A DNA stretch of 34,128 nt from Bermanella sp. (GTDB taxonomy: Bacteria; Pseudomonadota; Gammaproteobacteria; Pseudomonadales; Oceanobacteraceae), in NCBI GenBank assembly GCA_029938135.1, contig JAPYOO010000022.1:1-34128 (forward strand), given 5' to 3'. Shown here piece after piece: positions 24,041 to 32,031 of the stretch. Both the position numbers and the translations under genes were made by a program. Position 1 is the first letter of the stretch. Each line of letters opens with the position of its first letter. Under the pieces are notes generated by a model. That model made no database searches. It saw nothing but the letters and a program-made list of their open reading frames with translations, and was not told where the DNA came from.

Positions 24041-24926
24041 AGCATTGAACTAGGGTTAATAATTTAATATGTAGTCGTTTACAAATTCTTTGTAGGGGGG
24101 AGCTACCAGTAGTGGTTTTTATATTTCAGAAAAGAGGCCTGAGAAACGGCGGCTTTAGAAGCCATGAAGTAATTTTTTAATCTCAGCAAGCGGCAATGGA
24201 ATGACCCGACCGCTCCTATAGTTATGTGTTTTCTTTAAAAAAATTAAGCGAAACGACCTGGTAGTCAAACACAGCCTTAATTGGTTTGAGTTTAAGCATG
24301 ACATCATTCTTTTGTGGGCGCCCAGACCGGTTACCGTTTCTATAATGATACCCGTCTTGGTAATAGGGGGCGGCATTATTCAATGTTGAAAAAAACCAAT
24401 TCTATTGTTTTTAAATCATTAATGCTTTCAATGCTCTTCAATGGAAAGTCTGATCGAACTAAAATGGCGAGGCTGTTTAGAAAATAAGGCTCTTTTGAAA
24501 AATAGCATAAAGGATATTGACCCTTCCATTAGGGATACCAATACTCTGGCTAAGGGAGTTCCTTGAGCACCTCGGACGATGGAGTGACTTAGTTTAGGCG
24601 ATATATAGCGATTTAAGTAGTCTAGGGCTGAGCTTGTTGTTTTTGATAATAATATGGAACCAGGTATCCGGATCATAAAACCGTCAAAAAGCATGCTTCT
24701 GTAAAAATAGGGGTTAAATCTTAAATCGACATTAGTTTTACCTATAACTGTTACTTAATATAGATAAGGGAAGCTTATACTTTAAACCTTTCACTAGCTG
24801 TACATTCGTACCTATATTCTCTCTGGTTATTGAAGAGCCTCTTAGTTAACATGCCTGCCTTTCAGCTAGCGCTAATTTATTAGTTTAGCTAAGCCTTACG
24901 TATTATCGCCCACAGCAGGAAGTGAC
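24041..24926. other. Long non-coding stretch with a degenerate gene
   Basis: Except for the likely pseudogene at 24155-24750 on the minus strand, no gene is supported in these 886 bases. Codon-like order breaks repeatedly into short frames. The last 180 bases before 24927 hold no site that I could identify. Confidence 0.55.
24155..24750 (-). pseudogene. Frameshifted remnant of a periplasmic solute-binding protein gene
   Basis: Read on the minus strand, four pieces in successive frames look like one decayed protein. Frame a (24694-24428) contains PLARVLVSLMEGSISFMLFF, like the element preceding ligand-lobe crossover in PBP2 proteins. Frame b follows with SIESINDLKTIELVFF. Frame c has MLKLKPIKAVFDYQVVSLN, like the 'G-x-I-D-A-V-F' element. 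Back in the first frame comes RVIPLPLAEIKKLLHGF before a TAA at 24155. Every step shifts in the same sense, and runs of A and T sit near the breaks. No intact start or signal peptide is seen. The resemblance to solute-binding proteins is by eye only, so this is moderately uncertain. Confidence 0.45.
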
Positions 24927-25775
24927 ATGTTTAACGTTAAGAAAATAATTTTAAGTTTGGTTGTGGCATTGAATTGCCTATACGCAAGTGTGGCTCTGGC
25001 CGATTCATCTTGTTTAGCTGAATTCAATAATAACGAACAACAAAATCTGTTGGATTTAACCGACACAAACACTATCACTGATATTTGGGATGTGCAGTAT
25101 CGAATGGCGCAGCTGTCGGTTATTTTGGGCGAAAAAGCCGATGCCCGTGGCACGTTCCCTGTCGTGTACTCGGCAATGACCGACGAGGCAGCCCGCACAG
25201 TTTCCCAAGGCTATTATCAAGATAATGAATTGGCTGGTAGGTTATTAATTGAATTCGCCAGTCGTTATCTTGCCAATTACCATGCTTATTTATCCTCTGA
25301 GAAAATGGATTATCATTGGGTGCAGTATTTTAAATTAGCTGAAGATTGCTCTAGGCCGTCTTTGCGTGTAGCCGCTTCCGGTATTAATAGTCATATTACA
25401 ATCGATCTGGCCGAAGCGGTGGCCGCCATTGATGCTCCCAAATCTTTTAAAGACGATTTTGATTTGTTTGGTTCGGTGTTATTGGCCAAGGCCGATGAAA
25501 TTAATGAAAAGCTGTTAACGTATTACAATATAGATGCCAGTGACTTTTTCTCAGGCTTTTTTCTAGGTGCCTGGGTAGACAGCTTTACAAGAGAAGGCGC
25601 CAGTACCGATTTGGCGTTTACCGTGATTCGCAGCCAAGCTTGGTTAAATGGCCGACTATTGCAACGCCCTTTATTTTACTTTGAAACCAAGGCGGTTATG
25701 AGTCTTTCATTTTATAATCGTGAGTTACTGCTTTTAAACTTACAAAATGTTGGTTTATTAAACGCCGCCCCATAA
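24927..25775 (+). CDS. Exported DUF5995-like protein
   Basis: The 282-residue product has a signal peptide (about 1-25, ending VALAD). The remainder is mostly helical and shows the wording expected for DUF5995: DARGTFPVVYSAMTDEAAR, RYLANYHAYLSS, HWVQYF and GINSHITIDLAEAV. The HITIDLAEA motif with its upstream histidines may form a binding or active site, which is speculation. AGGAAG precedes the ATG. The protein would act in the periplasm or outside the cell, and it stands alone between non-coding stretches. The biochemical role is unknown. Confidence 0.78.
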   Translation: MFNVKKIILSLVVALNCLYASVALADSSCLAEFNNNEQQNLLDLTDTNTITDIWDVQYRMAQLSVILGEKADARGTFPVVYSAMTDEAARTVSQGYYQDNELAGRLLIEFASRYLANYHAYLSSEKMDYHWVQYFKLAEDCSRPSLRVAASGINSHITIDLAEAVAAIDAPKSFKDDFDLFGSVLLAKADEINEKLLTYYNIDASDFFSGFFLGAWVDSFTREGASTDLAFTVIRSQAWLNGRLLQRPLFYFETKAVMSLSFYNRELLLLNLQNVGLLNAAP

Positions 25776-26178
25776 TTAATAGATAGCAGGTTTTGGGGGG
25801 GGGGTGGTTGTAATCCCTCCCAGTTATATTCGTAATACGTCACTAGAAGCAATAGCAACTAAAATGAATGAGTAATCAACGTCTAAGCACACCGTAAATC
25901 AACACATTTAACCGCTATATTCTAAATCTGTTTGTTTTTGATAAAACATATACAGGTAATCTGAATTTTATGCGATTTATAAAATAAGATAAAATTGACT
26001 GTTAATGTTGTTGGGCAGAATTAATAAAACCAGATAGTGGTGTGTGCATAAAAACCGCTTCACAGGAAAGGCTGCATCAGTGATATTGGTGTTTTAAGCC
26101 ATAGCAAAAATACTCCCCATATCCTAGTATTTAAAATTGTGTAAATAAGTGCCTATAAAGGCTCTAACTAGGTGCCAC
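25776..26178. other. Intergenic region with a G10 tract
   Basis: No credible gene is present. A run of ten G residues lies at 25795-25804, shortly after the stop of the DUF5995-like gene, and TCCCTCCC at about 25815-25822 could pair with it as a crude hairpin. The AT-rich stretch toward 26148 may hold the promoter of the next gene, but no clear elements were seen. Confidence 0.5.
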
Positions 26179-26853
26179 ATGATTGATTTTTCAAAAAATC
26201 TATTGCCGCTGGATAATCCGTCCGCCAGTCAGCGAAATATTAAAGTAGAAACCGCTCCGCTAGGTAAGCAACATGGTCAAATCCGCGCGGTGTTAACCGA
26301 CTCAAGAGTTGATTTTGAAGACCCTGAGTTACAGCATGTTGTGCATTGCATGGTGATTAAACTAACGGTGCATTTAGAAAAACGCATTATTACAGACGCG
26401 CAATTTGCCACCCCCAGAATGGCGGTGAGTAATGTGTGTAATAAATTGCCACGGGGTGCCGATGATTTAGTGGGTTTGGCGTTGGGACAGGGTTTTAGTG
26501 CCAAAATTAAAGAGTTGTATGAGGGCACCAATTCCTGTTTCCACCTTTATACGCTGTTGCAAGCCATCGTGCCTTACCTGCCACAAGTGTATTCTTGGAA
26601 TAAGGACTTTCGTTTTTTTGATGAAAGTTTACCTACCCAAGATATTCCCATTGCCATGCGTACAATGGCCAAATACGCGCGTAATTCTTGCCACGCTTGG
26701 AAGGCGAAAACTGGTGCTATTAATGTGGAATTTAAAGCAGATAATTTCACACCCATTTTAAAGCGTATTGCCCCGAGAGCCGCTGAACGCTGGCGTGCAC
26801 ATCAAAAAAGCAACCCAGCCAATTCAATGGATATTATTGTTAAAGATCGTTAA
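26179..26853 (+). CDS. DUF2889-family protein
   Basis: This cytoplasmic protein of 225 residues matches DUF2889. It has the opening LTDSRVDFEDPELQHVVHCMVIKLTVHLEKRIITDAQFATPRMAVSNVCNKL laid out as in the family, then LVGLALGQGFSAKIKELYEGTNSCFHLYTLLQAIVP with the conserved Cys-x-His-Leu. The Cys/His set suggests a metal or cofactor site; the family function is unknown, though members often occur near ring-degradation genes in proteobacteria. A GTG at 26149 would add 10 residues, but the ATG at 26179 has AGGTG directly upstream and is preferred. It is followed by a structured non-coding stretch and the PilY1-like pair. Confidence 0.8.
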   Translation: MIDFSKNLLPLDNPSASQRNIKVETAPLGKQHGQIRAVLTDSRVDFEDPELQHVVHCMVIKLTVHLEKRIITDAQFATPRMAVSNVCNKLPRGADDLVGLALGQGFSAKIKELYEGTNSCFHLYTLLQAIVPYLPQVYSWNKDFRFFDESLPTQDIPIAMRTMAKYARNSCHAWKAKTGAINVEFKADNFTPILKRIAPRAAERWRAHQKSNPANSMDIIVKDR

Positions 26854-27236
26854 TTTAGGTGTGCTTGGGGGATCGTGATGCTCCTCCATGATTCCCCTCT
26901 AAAGCCCGCTCAATAGCCATTTAGGCGATGTCAAATCCTACTTCTACGGATCAACGCGTTCCCCGTTTTACTACCGTCACTTTTATAGGGCTAAACCGCT
27001 ACAGTGGTAACACGGTTTATGGCCCGTCACGACTCAAATATTGCGATACAGGTTTTTTTACTTATATTTCACTTTTATGTCATATGTGTGTCAACCAATT
27101 GAAACGCGGCTCGTTAAGATATGAAGGGAATTCGGCCAGCAGCCGGTTTAACTCAGGATGAGTCTTAAAACATGGGTGACTACAGCTATAGATAGATGCC
27201 CATAGTTGCACTGAAAATCTTGACGTTAGGAATGCT
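26854..27236. other. Intergenic region/leader of the PilY1-like pair
   Basis: Short frames here, on both strands, show no family features and are treated as chance. The region carries a clear imperfect hairpin at 26988-27025 and a GGGG/CCCC-type inverted repeat soon after the DUF2889 stop that may act as a weak terminator. The leader of the small exported protein gene at 27237 would run through it. Confidence 0.5.
26988..27025 (+). ncRNA. Putative structured RNA hairpin upstream of the PilY1-like pair
   Basis: GGGC-TAAACCG (26988-26998) pairs with CGGTTTA-TG-GCCC (27013-27025): 7 plus 4 perfect pairs interrupted by a 2-base bulge. The 14-base loop can form a further TAC-AGTG-GTA turn. It lies about 210 bases before the small exported protein gene. 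It is not a recognised riboswitch class, and a non-functional inverted repeat remains possible. Confidence 0.35.
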
Positions 27237-27548
27237 ATGATCCGTTTTTTATTATTTATTACCTTATTATATGGGTCGAATTCCCATGGTGTTAGAGCCA
27301 TATCCACCGCGCTTGAAGCCACGTCTTTAAAGCTGGTGTACAGCGATATTAGCCAATCAGGCACCGTAAAACTGTTTGGTTGCAGTCAGTGTAAGTCGTC
27401 CGTTTATTCTTTTCCCCGCCCGCCGATCATTATTAAAGAAGGTAATACCGTGCCCTTTAGTTTTTTTGTTAAAAATTATTGGAAGGCGAAATACCCAACT
27501 ATTTTTCTGGATATGAATACCTCACACGTTTTACAAATAATATATTAA
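27237..27548 (+). CDS. Small exported CxxC protein preceding the PilY1-like gene
   Basis: The 103-residue product begins with a hydrophobic signal peptide (MIRFLLFITLLYGSNSHGV region). The mature part of about 80 residues is rich in beta-type strands and has one CSQC motif (LFGCSQCKSSVY) and a KNYW element near the end. No family was recognised. AGGA precedes the ATG at proper spacing, and only 9 bases separate its stop from the PilY1-like ATG, so the two are almost certainly co-transcribed. A role as a chaperone, minor subunit or partner of the large adhesin is inferred only from this linkage. Confidence 0.75.
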   Translation: MIRFLLFITLLYGSNSHGVRAISTALEATSLKLVYSDISQSGTVKLFGCSQCKSSVYSFPRPPIIIKEGNTVPFSFFVKNYWKAKYPTIFLDMNTSHVLQIIY

Positions 27549-27557
27549 GGGGTGATC

Positions 27558-30500
27558 ATGCCTATAAAAATAATACTGATTGGTTTTATTTTTCTTTCCA
27601 ATATAAGTGTCGCTTTTGATACCGAAATATACGGCACCGCTGAAATAGATGAAGGAAACCAGGTGAATTCAAATGTACTGTTTATTATGGATACTTCAGG
27701 TTCCATGAGCGGTGAAGTAGCCATTACCCAAAATTCCTTTACAAACAGCCAGACTTATATCGGCTCTTACATTTCCGCTGATATTTATAATAGCCTTAAC
27801 GACGATAGCCAAGATGGTCATGACGCCGCCGCATTCACCGATACTGAATCTTATGAATGTAGTGATGTAATCAGTGAGCTTAATGCCAACGGTCGGGTAT
27901 TGGGGGAATTCTATCAAAAACGTAATGGTTGGAAAAATTTGCAAGACGGATCAAATAATCCAATTAGGTGTGATAGCGGTAGAAGTTACTGGCTATATAC
28001 CGGTAATTATTTAAATTGGTATCACGACTCATCTAATGTCACCACCAGTACTCGTATGGAGGTGGTGGTGGATGTAGTGAAAGATTTAACCCTGTCATTA
28101 AGTAATATTAATTTGGGGCTTATGCGTTTCGACCAGATTTCAAATGGCGGCATGGTGGATGTTGCTGTGGCCGATATCGCAACCAGTGGTGCACAGATTC
28201 GCACAAAATTGGATGAATATTACCCACAAGGAGGCACCCCCTTAGAAGAAACATTGTATGAAGCCAGTTTGTATTACCGCGGGGAGACTATGCAATACGG
28301 TAATTTTTCTTTTCCAAATAGCAGCGTCACATCAGCAAGAGAATCTTCTGGTAGTAGTCAGTATAAAAGCCCTGTGAGTGCCACCTGTCAAAAAAATCAC
28401 ATCATATTGTTAACCGATGGTGAGCCTACCAGTGACTCGGGTGCCAACAGTAAAATTAGAACCCTAATCAGCGGTGCTTCTTTACCTGCGGGGTTAAGTG
28501 AATCCTGTTCCGGTAACGGCGACTGTATGGATGAGTTGGCCTATTGGTTAAATAATAGTGATCAAAGTGATGACTTTGTTGGTGATCAATCCGTTACCAC
28601 TTATACCATTGGTGGTTTTGAGTTAGAGGATGGCGTGGAGTTGTTAAAAAATACGGCCAGCTGGGGTGGTGGTGTTTATTATGAAGCCAACGATACAGGT
28701 GAATTGGCCACGGCGTTAGAGTCTATTTTCCTTGATATATTGGCAACAGACTCTACGTTTACCGCACCTGCCGTGTCGGTAAATGCATTTAACGCCACTC
28801 AGCATTCGGATGAGCTTTTTTATGCGCTATTTAGACCCAGCGATAATATTCAATGGGGAGGGAATTTAAAAAAGTACCGATTAACGGATGAAGGTTATGT
28901 AGTCGATGCAAATGAAGCGCTAGCCATAAGCGAAAGCACAGGTTTTTTTAATGATGGAGCGTTTGATTATTGGAATGATACTGAAGATGCAGATGGTGAT
29001 AATGTGACACAAGGGGGCTTTGCTAGTTTATTGGAAGCAGGCGATCGCCGAATTTACACCGATGCTTCAGCCACATTGATGTCTAGCTTTACTTTGGGCA
29101 GTAACAAGCCAAGTTTCTTAATGGACAGTTATACAGATGAAGAGTTTTTAAAGGTGCAACGCTGGTCCATGGGGTTTGATGTGGATGATGTAGACGGCGA
29201 TGGAGATGACACCGATAGTCTATATGCTATTGGCGATCCATTGCACAGTGCTCCACTAATTATTACGTACGGTGGCAGCGATTCTAACCCAGATTCCACA
29301 ATATTTTTTGGCACCAATGAAGGTTTTATTCATGGGCTGGATGCCAATACCGGTAAAGAGGAGTTGGCGTTTATCCCCACCGCTCTGCACGGTAATTTAA
29401 TTGAATATTATAATAATACCACTGCCGCAGGTGAAAAGCCTTTTGGAATGGATGGCGCCATCACCAATTGGATGTACGATGTTAATAACAACAACGTTAT
29501 TTTAAATTCGGCAGGAGACGTAGAAAATGGCGAGCATGTGTATCTGTATGCTGGTATGCGTCGTGGAGGTAAAAATTATTATGCATTAGATGTAACTGAC
29601 CGAGATTCCCCCCAAATGCTGTTCACTATTGAGGGAGGAGTAGGGGACTTTTCCAAGCTGGGGGAAACTTGGGCGCGAGCTACAGTAGCCAAAGTAAAGT
29701 ACAACGGTGAAAGCAGGTTTGTATTGTTATTTACAGGTGGTTACGACAATAACCAAGATGGTAATGATGTCGCCGAAGCCGACAGCATAGGTAATGCTAT
29801 TTATATGGTGGATGCTACAACGGGTGAGAGACTATGGTGGGCCAGTAACAGTGACGCCAATTTAAACATACCTGAAATGGTGAATAGCATGCCAGCAAGC
29901 ATCTCAGCGGTGGACATTAGTGGTGACGGGCACATAGATTATTTTTTCGCAGCTGATATGGGAGGGCGGGTATTTCGATTTGATATTAACGCTAGCAACA
30001 CCGGAGATGATTTTGCACAAGGCGGAATGATCGCGTCATTATCGGGTACCGATGAAAACAGTAATCGACGCTTTTACAATAAGCCGAATGTAGCGTTAGT
30101 GAAAGATAAACAGTATGGCGATTATCTAACCATTGCCATTGGGTCGGGCCATCGTGCTCACCCTATTTATACCACGGTGGTAGAAAATCGTTTTTACGTG
30201 ATGAAAGATTTCTACCCTTACGCTAAACCTAGTACGTACACCACTTTAATGGAAGCGGATGAAACAAAGGTGAGTTTGGGTGAAGATGAAAGTGCTAACC
30301 CAGCGTTATTATACAATGCTACAGGCTTAATGAATGGTGGTGAATTAACGTCTGATATGCAAATGATTATGAATAATGGTGGCGGTTGGTACATTACATT
30401 TGATACGGAAGGTGAAAAAGTACTGGCCCAAGCCACCACAGTAGCGGGTGCCATATTGTTTACTTCGTTCTCTCCTTCGGGAAGTACGGTGTCAGAGTGT

Positions 30501-30827
30501 GGTGCCGATACTGGCATGTCACGTTTATATGCTTTAGATCAAAAATGGGCCACCGCAGTCATCGATCTAGACGGGGATGGCGACACCGATAGCGATGATG
30601 CCAGTATGACCTTAGCGCATTCCGGTATTGCGCCAGCACCCGTGATTATTTATCGCGATGCTGGTGCACAAACCATTGCCGTGGGCACCGAGGCCATCAA
30701 CGATAGTCGTTTTGAACCCTTAGCGGAATGTATTGAGGGTGATAGTTGTACGGTTGAACCAAAAGATTGTGATGTAAGTAATTGCTATGTGACACCGGTT
30801 TACTGGCGCGAGAATTTGGAAATTTAA
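27558..30827 (+). CDS. PilY1-like type IV pilus tip adhesin/biogenesis factor
   Basis: A 1089-residue exported protein (signal peptide ending ISVAFD). Numbered from the GTG at 27552, a von Willebrand A domain with the MIDAS motif DTSGSMS starts at Asp47 and continues through IILLTDGEPTSDSG. The second half is the PilY1 beta-propeller: YAIGDPLHSAPLII, GTNEGFIHGLDANTGKE and YALDVTDRD, with the calcium loop DISGDGHIDYFFAADMGGRVFRFDI near residue 790. A further Asp-rich loop, DLDGDGDTDSDDAS, lies near 1004, and the C-terminus has several cysteines. PilY1 proteins prime pilus assembly and act as surface sensors. Unusually, no pilV/W/X/E or fimT genes surround it. AAGGGG lies 7 bases before the ATG at 27558, preferred over the GTG. 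Confidence 0.92.
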   Translation: MPIKIILIGFIFLSNISVAFDTEIYGTAEIDEGNQVNSNVLFIMDTSGSMSGEVAITQNSFTNSQTYIGSYISADIYNSLNDDSQDGHDAAAFTDTESYECSDVISELNANGRVLGEFYQKRNGWKNLQDGSNNPIRCDSGRSYWLYTGNYLNWYHDSSNVTTSTRMEVVVDVVKDLTLSLSNINLGLMRFDQISNGGMVDVAVADIATSGAQIRTKLDEYYPQGGTPLEETLYEASLYYRGETMQYGNFSFPNSSVTSARESSGSSQYKSPVSATCQKNHIILLTDGEPTSDSGANSKIRTLISGASLPAGLSESCSGNGDCMDELAYWLNNSDQSDDFVGDQSVTTYTIGGFELEDGVELLKNTASWGGGVYYEANDTGELATALESIFLDILATDSTFTAPAVSVNAFNATQHSDELFYALFRPSDNIQWGGNLKKYRLTDEGYVVDANEALAISESTGFFNDGAFDYWNDTEDADGDNVTQGGFASLLEAGDRRIYTDASATLMSSFTLGSNKPSFLMDSYTDEEFLKVQRWSMGFDVDDVDGDGDDTDSLYAIGDPLHSAPLIITYGGSDSNPDSTIFFGTNEGFIHGLDANTGKEELAFIPTALHGNLIEYYNNTTAAGEKPFGMDGAITNWMYDVNNNNVILNSAGDVENGEHVYLYAGMRRGGKNYYALDVTDRDSPQMLFTIEGGVGDFSKLGETWARATVAKVKYNGESRFVLLFTGGYDNNQDGNDVAEADSIGNAIYMVDATTGERLWWASNSDANLNIPEMVNSMPASISAVDISGDGHIDYFFAADMGGRVFRFDINASNTGDDFAQGGMIASLSGTDENSNRRFYNKPNVALVKDKQYGDYLTIAIGSGHRAHPIYTTVVENRFYVMKDFYPYAKPSTYTTLMEADETKVSLGEDESANPALLYNATGLMNGGELTSDMQMIMNNGGGWYITFDTEGEKVLAQATTVAGAILFTSFSPSGSTVSECGADTGMSRLYALDQKWATAVIDLDGDGDTDSDDASMTLAHSGIAPAPVIIYRDAGAQTIAVGTEAINDSRFEPLAECIEGDSCTVEPKDCDVSNCYVTPVYWRENLEI

Positions 30828-30857
30828 GGTGTGTGTGATTGAGTATATAAATAGAGT

Positions 30858-30883
30858 AAAGGGGCAGCCAATCAGTTGCCTTT
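30858..30883 (+). terminator. Weak terminator candidate after the PilY1-like gene
   Basis: An AAAGGGGCA arm pairs with TGCC-TTT across about 10 bases with a bulge. The stem is short and no T run follows, so efficiency is doubtful. The rest of the 265-base gap to the PepSY gene shows no other clear site. Confidence 0.35.
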
Positions 30884-31092
30884 GTACTTCACAGACCTTT
30901 CTTGATCTTAGCCTAAACGGTATCGTAGGTTCGGAACGACCTTAGTGATATGTTTAGCCATGATCTGTCAGCACCATGAGTTACCAGCTTAACTTTAACC
31001 CTAACGGCCCATAACCCTTTCTTCCGATCCCTATTAACAGGTATCATGGCTAATATTTTATGTTTAGGCAATTTGCCGCTCGGAGTAACCTT

Positions 31093-31347
31093 ATGAAGCC
31101 ATTACTACTTTTACTGTTGGCCTTAGCCTTGAGTGCTGGTTGGGTTTCGGGTGTTTGGGCGGTTGAGCCGGTTATTACGCTTAAACAAGCGCTAAAAACC
31201 GCACAAACAAGCACGCCAGGAAAGGTGTTGGGCAATGAGTTAGTAAACAAAGAAGGCAGCCAAGTCTATCGCGTTAAAATCTTAACCTTAAAGGGCGTGA
31301 TTAAAATGGTGTTTGTGGATGCTACTAAAGGTGAGCTGGTTAAATAA
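31093..31347 (+). CDS. PepSY-domain periplasmic protein
   Basis: The 84-residue product has a signal peptide (KPLLLLLLALALSAGWVSGVWA) and a single PepSY unit: ITLKQALKTAQTSTPGKVLGNELVNKEGSQVYRVKILTLKG in two stretches, ending VFVDATKGELVK. Such small proteins often sit next to PhoPQ-like systems and may modulate the sensor or a peptidase. A start at 31060 is possible, but GGAG lies 8 bases before the ATG at 31093, and only this start gives a normal signal peptide. Its TAA shares one base with the ATG of the response regulator, so the genes are translationally coupled. Confidence 0.9.
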   Translation: MKPLLLLLLALALSAGWVSGVWAVEPVITLKQALKTAQTSTPGKVLGNELVNKEGSQVYRVKILTLKGVIKMVFVDATKGELVK

Positions 31348-32018
31348 TGCGCGTCTTGGTGGTTGAAGACGAACCCGAGATCGCCCAGCAGCTTAAACGG
31401 GCTTTAACACATGCAGGTTTTGCAGTAGATGTGGCACCCGATGGCGAAGAAGGCCTGTACATGGGCTTGGAATATCCCATAGATATGGCCGTTATTGATA
31501 TTGGTTTGCCTAAGCTAAGCGGCGTTGAACTTGTTAAAAAACTACGCCATCAGCAAAAATCCTTCCCTATATTAATATTAACCGCGCGCGGGGACTGGCA
31601 AGATAAAGTTGAAGGCTTAGAAGCGGGAGCCGATGATTACTTGGTCAAACCGTTTCACTTAGAAGAATTACTGGCGCGGCTAAACGCTCTAAAAAGAAGA
31701 GCCTCCGGCATGGCACACGCAATTATGGAAAAAGGCCCCATTCAGGTAGACACCAATAAAAAATCGGTACGCTTACACGGTGATGATATTGTGCTTACTG
31801 CCTATGAATATCGCGTATTAGAATACATGATGATGAACTCAGGCAAGGTGGTTTCTAAAAATGAGCTCACCGAACACATCTACGATGAAGAAATAGAGCA
31901 CGACAGTAATGTCATAGAAGTATTTGTAGGCAGATTACGAAAAAAACTCGACCCCGCCTCCCAATTTAAACCCATTGAAACCATTCGTGGTCAGGGTTAC
32001 CGCTTTACCCTGAGCTAA
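31347..32018 (+). CDS. PhoP-like response regulator (OmpR family)
   Basis: The 223-residue protein has a receiver domain with acidic Glu7/Asp8, phosphoacceptor Asp51 (AVIDIGLP), Thr79 and Lys101 (LVKPF), then a winged-helix DNA-binding domain (about 125-220) with LTAYEYRVLEYMM and DSNVIEVFVGRLRKKLDP, ending in RGQGYRFTLS. This is the OmpR/PhoP layout, and the sequence is closest in wording to PhoP/QseB-type regulators. It overlaps the PepSY stop by one base and is followed after 13 bases by its sensor kinase. A TTCAG direct repeat before the outer-membrane protein gene downstream is a likely target. The signal is unknown. Confidence 0.95.
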   Translation: MRVLVVEDEPEIAQQLKRALTHAGFAVDVAPDGEEGLYMGLEYPIDMAVIDIGLPKLSGVELVKKLRHQQKSFPILILTARGDWQDKVEGLEAGADDYLVKPFHLEELLARLNALKRRASGMAHAIMEKGPIQVDTNKKSVRLHGDDIVLTAYEYRVLEYMMMNSGKVVSKNELTEHIYDEEIEHDSNVIEVFVGRLRKKLDPASQFKPIETIRGQGYRFTLS

Positions 32019-32031
32019 GGCAATATTCTTC

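Noticed and set aside
24155-24376. A 73-codon minus-strand frame taken as an independent gene.
   Set aside because: It reads better as the last piece of a frameshifted solute-binding gene; on its own it has no start signals.
26928-27161. A 77-codon open frame upstream of the PilY1-like pair.
   Set aside because: No ribosome binding site, no recognisable domain and unusual composition; it overlaps the structured hairpin.
27080-27364. A 94-codon minus-strand frame.
   Set aside because: It overlaps the better supported small exported protein gene and has no family features.
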